A DNA stretch of 9,059 nucleotides, taken from NCBI GenBank assembly GCA_937860195.1, contig CALMBN010000184.1, forward strand, positions 1-9,059. Direction: 5' to 3'. Of the stretch, positions 6,281 to 9,059 are shown in pieces. A program made the position numbers and the translations under genes. This DNA comes from an uncultured Novosphingobium sp. (lineage in GTDB: Bacteria > Pseudomonadota > Alphaproteobacteria > Sphingomonadales > Sphingomonadaceae). The notes beneath the pieces were generated by a model. The model was not told the DNA's origin. It ran no database searches and was given only the letters and a program-made list of their open reading frames with translations. The first letter of the stretch is position 1. Every line of letters starts with the position of its first letter.

Positions 6281-6736
6281 ATGAGCCGTTGGCCCCTGCC
6301 AGAACCGATGAAACTGGCGTTTGCGCAGGCGCGAGCGGGCGAATCTGTCGGTGAAGTGCCGATTGGCGCGGTCGTGGTCAAAGACGGCGTGGTGATCGCA
6401 GCCGCGCATAATGCTCCGCGAGGGCTCCACGATCCTACTGCCCATGCCGAAGTCCTGGCGATTCGTGCCGCAGCCTTGGTGCTCGGCAACGAACGGCTCG
6501 ATGGCTGCGAACTGTGGGTCACGCTGGAACCCTGCGCGATGTGCGCTGGAGCGATCGCCCATGCCCGGCTCGCCAGGCTCTATTACGCTGCGCCGGATCC
6601 CAAGGGCGGCGCGGTGGAACACGGCGCGCGGGTGTTTGAGCACGAGCAGAGCCTGCACAAACCTGAGGTCTATTCGGGGATCGGGGCAGAAGAGGCTGGG
6701 GTTATGTTGAGAGAATTCTTCGCTGCAAAGCGCTAA
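6281..6736 (+). CDS. tadA: tRNA-specific adenosine deaminase
   Basis: 151 residues. TadA converts A34 to inosine in the wobble position of tRNA-Arg(ACG), letting one tRNA read CGU, CGC and CGA. The cytidine-deaminase fold motifs are intact: HAE (H55, E57) within PTAHAEVLAIR, and PCAMCAG (P84, C85, C88). His and both Cys bind zinc and Glu is the proton shuttle; HN at 43-44 matches the base-contacting Asn. EVPIGAVVV (25-33) is the usual first strand, and the length is typical. The start is not certain: neither the ATG at 6281 nor one at 6308 has a visible ribosome site, and both keep all motifs. It is divergent from rpmB with a 100-base gap. Its TAA overlaps the tail of the opposing RNase T2 gene by 4 bases, with no terminator visible between them. 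Confidence 0.95.
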   Translation: MSRWPLPEPMKLAFAQARAGESVGEVPIGAVVVKDGVVIAAAHNAPRGLHDPTAHAEVLAIRAAALVLGNERLDGCELWVTLEPCAMCAGAIAHARLARLYYAAPDPKGGAVEHGARVFEHEQSLHKPEVYSGIGAEEAGVMLREFFAAKR

Positions 6737-7437
6737 AGCCCGCGCCAGATCTTCAGCGGCGTATCGTTCTTTGGTCCAAACGCCCGCGCCTCGCAGCGCA
6801 CCGGTTTGAACGACTTGCCGTAACACAGGTGCATTTCGCGCAGCCAACCGCCATTGCTGATACGCAGGCCGACCGATTCGGCACGGAAGCCGGGGTTGAG
6901 CGCGACGAACGCCTTGCGCAGATCGCCTGCCGTCAGCCTCGCGTTGCGCGAGAGCAGATCGGCATCCGGAAACCGCAGCGAGTTCCACAAGATGCCCGAT
7001 ACCTTGAAATAGGCCGCCGGGGTCTTGGCCATGCAAGAGCCGTGCTTGGCCCATTCGTGCTCGATCAGCCATGCCGCCGGGGTCATGCAAAGATTGGCCT
7101 TTAGCTCAGCCTCAGAGGGACGCGGGGTGACCGAACACCACTGCGGATACTTGCCTTGCCCGCTTTCCGGCCACAAACCGTGAAGCACGAAGCCGAACCG
7201 GCCGATCCGGCCGTTGCACTGATAATTGTCCGGATCGCGGCTGGTTTTCCCGCCCCGGCAGAACTCCGGCGACCAGCTGACCGCGAGGGTATAGCCGCTG
7301 ATCGGTGAGGCTCGGCGCGGGCCATCGGGCTGGACCGGGCGCGGCATCGCGATGCTTTGCGGCGCGCGGCACTGATAGGCCTGGGCCAGCGCCGGGGCGG
7401 GGAGCAATGCGGCGAGGATTAGGACTTTGCGGATCAT
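6733..7437 (-). CDS. Secreted RNase T2 family ribonuclease
   Basis: 234 residues with a clean Sec signal peptide (MIRKVLILAALLPAPALAQA, cleavage probably after ALAQA at about residue 20), so the enzyme should act in the periplasm or outside. Both catalytic segments of RNase T2 are present: FVLHGLWPE with H86 (CAS1) and IEHEWAKHGSC with H127, E128, K131 and H132 (CAS2). The family cleaves single-stranded RNA through 2',3'-cyclic phosphate intermediates with little base preference. Several cysteines (C60, C74, C101, C117, C135 among them) fit a disulfide-bonded exported enzyme. Its ATG overlaps the nadC stop as ATGA and no ribosome site of its own is evident, so it is probably coupled to nadC. 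A nutritional role in scavenging RNA is the usual inference; nothing here proves it. Confidence 0.93.
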   Translation of the reverse strand: MIRKVLILAALLPAPALAQAYQCRAPQSIAMPRPVQPDGPRRASPISGYTLAVSWSPEFCRGGKTSRDPDNYQCNGRIGRFGFVLHGLWPESGQGKYPQWCSVTPRPSEAELKANLCMTPAAWLIEHEWAKHGSCMAKTPAAYFKVSGILWNSLRFPDADLLSRNARLTAGDLRKAFVALNPGFRAESVGLRISNGGWLREMHLCYGKSFKPVRCEARAFGPKNDTPLKIWRGL

Positions 7438-8291
7438 AGCGGGGTGAAATCAAGGCCGATATCGGCGGCGGGCGCGCTTTGGGTCAGCCGGCCGACCGAG
7501 ACATAGGTCACCCCGGTCGCAGCGATCGCGCCGATGGTATCGAGCCGGACCCCGCCCGAGGCTTCGCACGGCACGCGGGCCCCGATGATCTCCACCGCCT
7601 CGCGCAGTTCCGCGACGGTCATATTGTCGAGCAGCACATGGCTCGCACCGGCGGCCAGCGCGGGTTCGATCTGGTCGATCCGGTCAACCTCGCAGATGAT
7701 GTCCTTGACCCCGGCTTCGCGCGCGCGGCGGACCGCTTCGGCGCCCCCGCCCGCCACCAGCACATGGTTGTCCTTGATCATCGCCGCGTCCCACAGACCC
7801 ATCCGGTGGTTTTTGGCTCCGCCCTTCCGGGTGGCGTATTTCTCTAGGTGACGCAGTCCGGGGATGGTCTTGCGGGTATCGAGCAGCGTGGCATGGCCCG
7901 CCATCGCGTCGACGTATTGGCGGGTCATGGTCGCAATGCCCGAGAGGTGCTGCACGGTGTTGAGCGCCGAACGCTCAGCGGTGAGCATTGCGCGGGCATT
8001 GCCGGACAAGCGCATCAGATCAGTCCCACCTGACACTGCTGCGCCCTCCTCCACCAGCACTTCGATCTCCATGCTGGGATCAAGCGCGCGAAAGAACGCC
8101 GCCGCAATCGGCAGGCCCGCGACCACCACGGCATCGCGGCTGTCCATCACGCCTGAAAACTGCGCGTCCGCCGGAATTACGCTTTCGCTGGTCACATCAT
8201 GCCCACCGCCGGGCAGTCCAAGGCCCAGGTCTTCGTCCAGCGTGGCGCGAACGAACTGGGCGAGGTCGAAGCCGGGAAGGGTGAATGTCAT
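7434..8291 (-). CDS. nadC: Nicotinate-nucleotide pyrophosphorylase (quinolinate phosphoribosyltransferase)
   Basis: 285 residues, the normal length. The enzyme turns quinolinate and PRPP into nicotinate mononucleotide, CO2 and pyrophosphate, the last committed step of de novo NAD synthesis in the cytoplasm. Visible family motifs include ERSALNTVQHLSGIAT (106-121), DTRKTIPGLRHLEKYA (138-153), KGGAKNHRMGLWDAAMIKDNH (157-177 region) and EASGGV (243-248). Substrate-binding residues expected in the family are present: R107, R140, H162, R163, K173, E201 and D222. The start is supported by GAGGG (8300-8296 on this strand) 4 bases before the ATG. No nadA or nadB lies in the window. Downstream it overlaps the RNase T2 gene by 4 bases; upstream it follows the LytTR regulator gene by 51 bases on the same strand and may share its transcript. 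Confidence 0.97.
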   Translation of the reverse strand: MTFTLPGFDLAQFVRATLDEDLGLGLPGGGHDVTSESVIPADAQFSGVMDSRDAVVVAGLPIAAAFFRALDPSMEIEVLVEEGAAVSGGTDLMRLSGNARAMLTAERSALNTVQHLSGIATMTRQYVDAMAGHATLLDTRKTIPGLRHLEKYATRKGGAKNHRMGLWDAAMIKDNHVLVAGGGAEAVRRAREAGVKDIICEVDRIDQIEPALAAGASHVLLDNMTVAELREAVEIIGARVPCEASGGVRLDTIGAIAATGVTYVSVGRLTQSAPAADIGLDFTPL

Positions 8292-8342
8292 GGCACCCTC
8301 ATTGCAAACACATCCGTGTGTGTCGAGCGCAGGAATTGGATG

Positions 8343-9059
8343 CTAGTGAACGAATCTTGCCACCACATCCCGGTAACTGCGGCTTACCTTCACATCGGCG
8401 CCGCTTTCCAGCACCAGAAAGCATTCGCCGTTGGTATGGGGCTTGACCTGGCGGACGTTGTTGAGGTTGACGATCCATGAGCGGTGGACCCGCTGGAACA
8501 CCCTGGGGTCGAGCCTTCGTTCCAGATCCTTCATCGTTTCGCGCAGGATCAGGCTGTTGTCGGCAGTGTAGATGCACATGTAATCGCCGGCCGCCTCGAT
8601 CCGTTCGATCGAATCGACATCGACCCGGAAAATCTGGCCGCGATCCTTGATGTTGATCAGCTTTTCATAGCGCGCGGTCAGTTCGGGCTCGTCAGGCATC
8701 GCCTCCATCGCATCGGGTGCGACTTCGGCAAGCACGATCTTGAGCTTTTCAGCTTCCTCGCTCGCGGCCTTTTCGGCAATCCTGAGGCGCACCCGCTCCA
8801 TCGTGTCGGCCAGCTTATCCTCGTCGACCGGCTTCATCAGGTAGTTGACCGCGTTGGCCTCGAAGGCCCGGACGGCGTGTTCCTGATAAGCGGTGACGAA
8901 GACGATCAGTGGCGGCTCAAGCTCCATGATCCCTTTGACTACCGAAAACCCGTCAAACCCGGGCATCTGGATGTCGAGGAAGACCAGATCGGGCTTTTCG
9001 GTCTTGATCTTGCGGATTGCCTCGCGCCCGTTCGAGCAGGTGTCGATAATCTCGACATC
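8343..9059 (-). CDS. LytTR-family DNA-binding response regulator, 5' partial
   Basis: The frame is open to the right edge, so the N-terminus is missing; by comparison with the family about 25-30 residues carrying the first strand and acidic pocket are absent. 238 codons plus stop remain. The receiver domain shows the phospho-acceptor Asp in VFLDIQMPG (codon at 8975-8973), then FVTAYQEHAVRAFEANAVNYLMKP with the conserved Lys. A charged helical linker (ERVRLRIAEKAASEEAEKLK) leads to a LytTR DNA-binding domain with hallmark segments IERIEAAGDYMCIY, ETMKDLERRL, FQRVHRSWIVN and VSRSYRDVV. Members bind promoters as dimers after phosphorylation by a sensor kinase; no kinase lies in the window, and it would be expected upstream, beyond the edge. 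nadC follows 51 bases downstream. The regulated genes cannot be read from here. Confidence 0.93.
   Translation of the reverse strand, partial: DVEIIDTCSNGREAIRKIKTEKPDLVFLDIQMPGFDGFSVVKGIMELEPPLIVFVTAYQEHAVRAFEANAVNYLMKPVDEDKLADTMERVRLRIAEKAASEEAEKLKIVLAEVAPDAMEAMPDEPELTARYEKLINIKDRGQIFRVDVDSIERIEAAGDYMCIYTADNSLILRETMKDLERRLDPRVFQRVHRSWIVNLNNVRQVKPHTNGECFLVLESGADVKVSRSYRDVVARFVH

Noticed and set aside
8308..8321. Hairpin ACACA-TCCG-TGTGT between the LytTR gene and nadC
   Set aside because: The stem is only 5 A/T-rich-ended pairs and the T run on the - strand is three bases, too weak to call a terminator.

Overview
The window looks like chromosomal DNA of a high-GC alphaproteobacterium, most likely from the Sphingomonadales (Sphingomonas, Novosphingobium or Erythrobacter relatives). 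This rests on the strong G/C bias at third positions, the GTG starts, the TTGACC-N17-TATGCG type promoter, and a gene mix (TPR-sulfotransferase, TPR-hydroxylases, phytase-like esterase, LytTR regulator) that I associate with that order. The lineage is an inference from style and content, not from a marker-gene search. There are nine supported protein genes plus one short exported protein. I see no tRNA, rRNA, CRISPR array or insertion sequence. No gene-free stretch exceeds 300 bases; the longest gap is the 100 bp between rpmB and tadA.

Left half (2-4800, + strand): a tightly packed cassette of three TPR proteins, each ending in a different protein-modification-type enzyme domain. They are a sulfotransferase resembling tyrosylprotein sulfotransferases (cut by the left edge), an aspartyl/asparaginyl beta-hydroxylase, and a second 2-oxoglutarate/Fe(II) oxygenase. 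Successive genes overlap by the 4-base sequence GTGA, so they are probably translationally coupled and made together. One base after the third gene begins a 91-residue predicted exported protein with a very good ribosome binding site. I regard the cassette as a candidate post-translational (or small-molecule) sulfation/hydroxylation system, with the little exported protein as a possible but unproven substrate or partner.

Middle (4855-6180): a phytase-like/esterase-like secreted or membrane-anchored protein on the + strand converges on rpmB (ribosomal protein L28, - strand). The short junction holds two hairpins pointing in opposite directions, each followed by T's on its own strand and each lying in the 3' end of the opposite gene. 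They read as a pair of interleaved terminators.

Right half (6181-9059): rpmB has a readable promoter in the gap it shares with the divergent tadA (tRNA adenosine deaminase). tadA meets a leftward group tail-to-tail with a 4-base overlap. That group reads, in transcription order from the right edge, LytTR-type response regulator (N-terminus cut by the edge), nadC (quinolinate phosphoribosyltransferase) and a secreted RNase T2. nadC and the RNase overlap by ATGA. These are ordinary core or widely conserved genes; the accessory interest is in the left-hand cassette.
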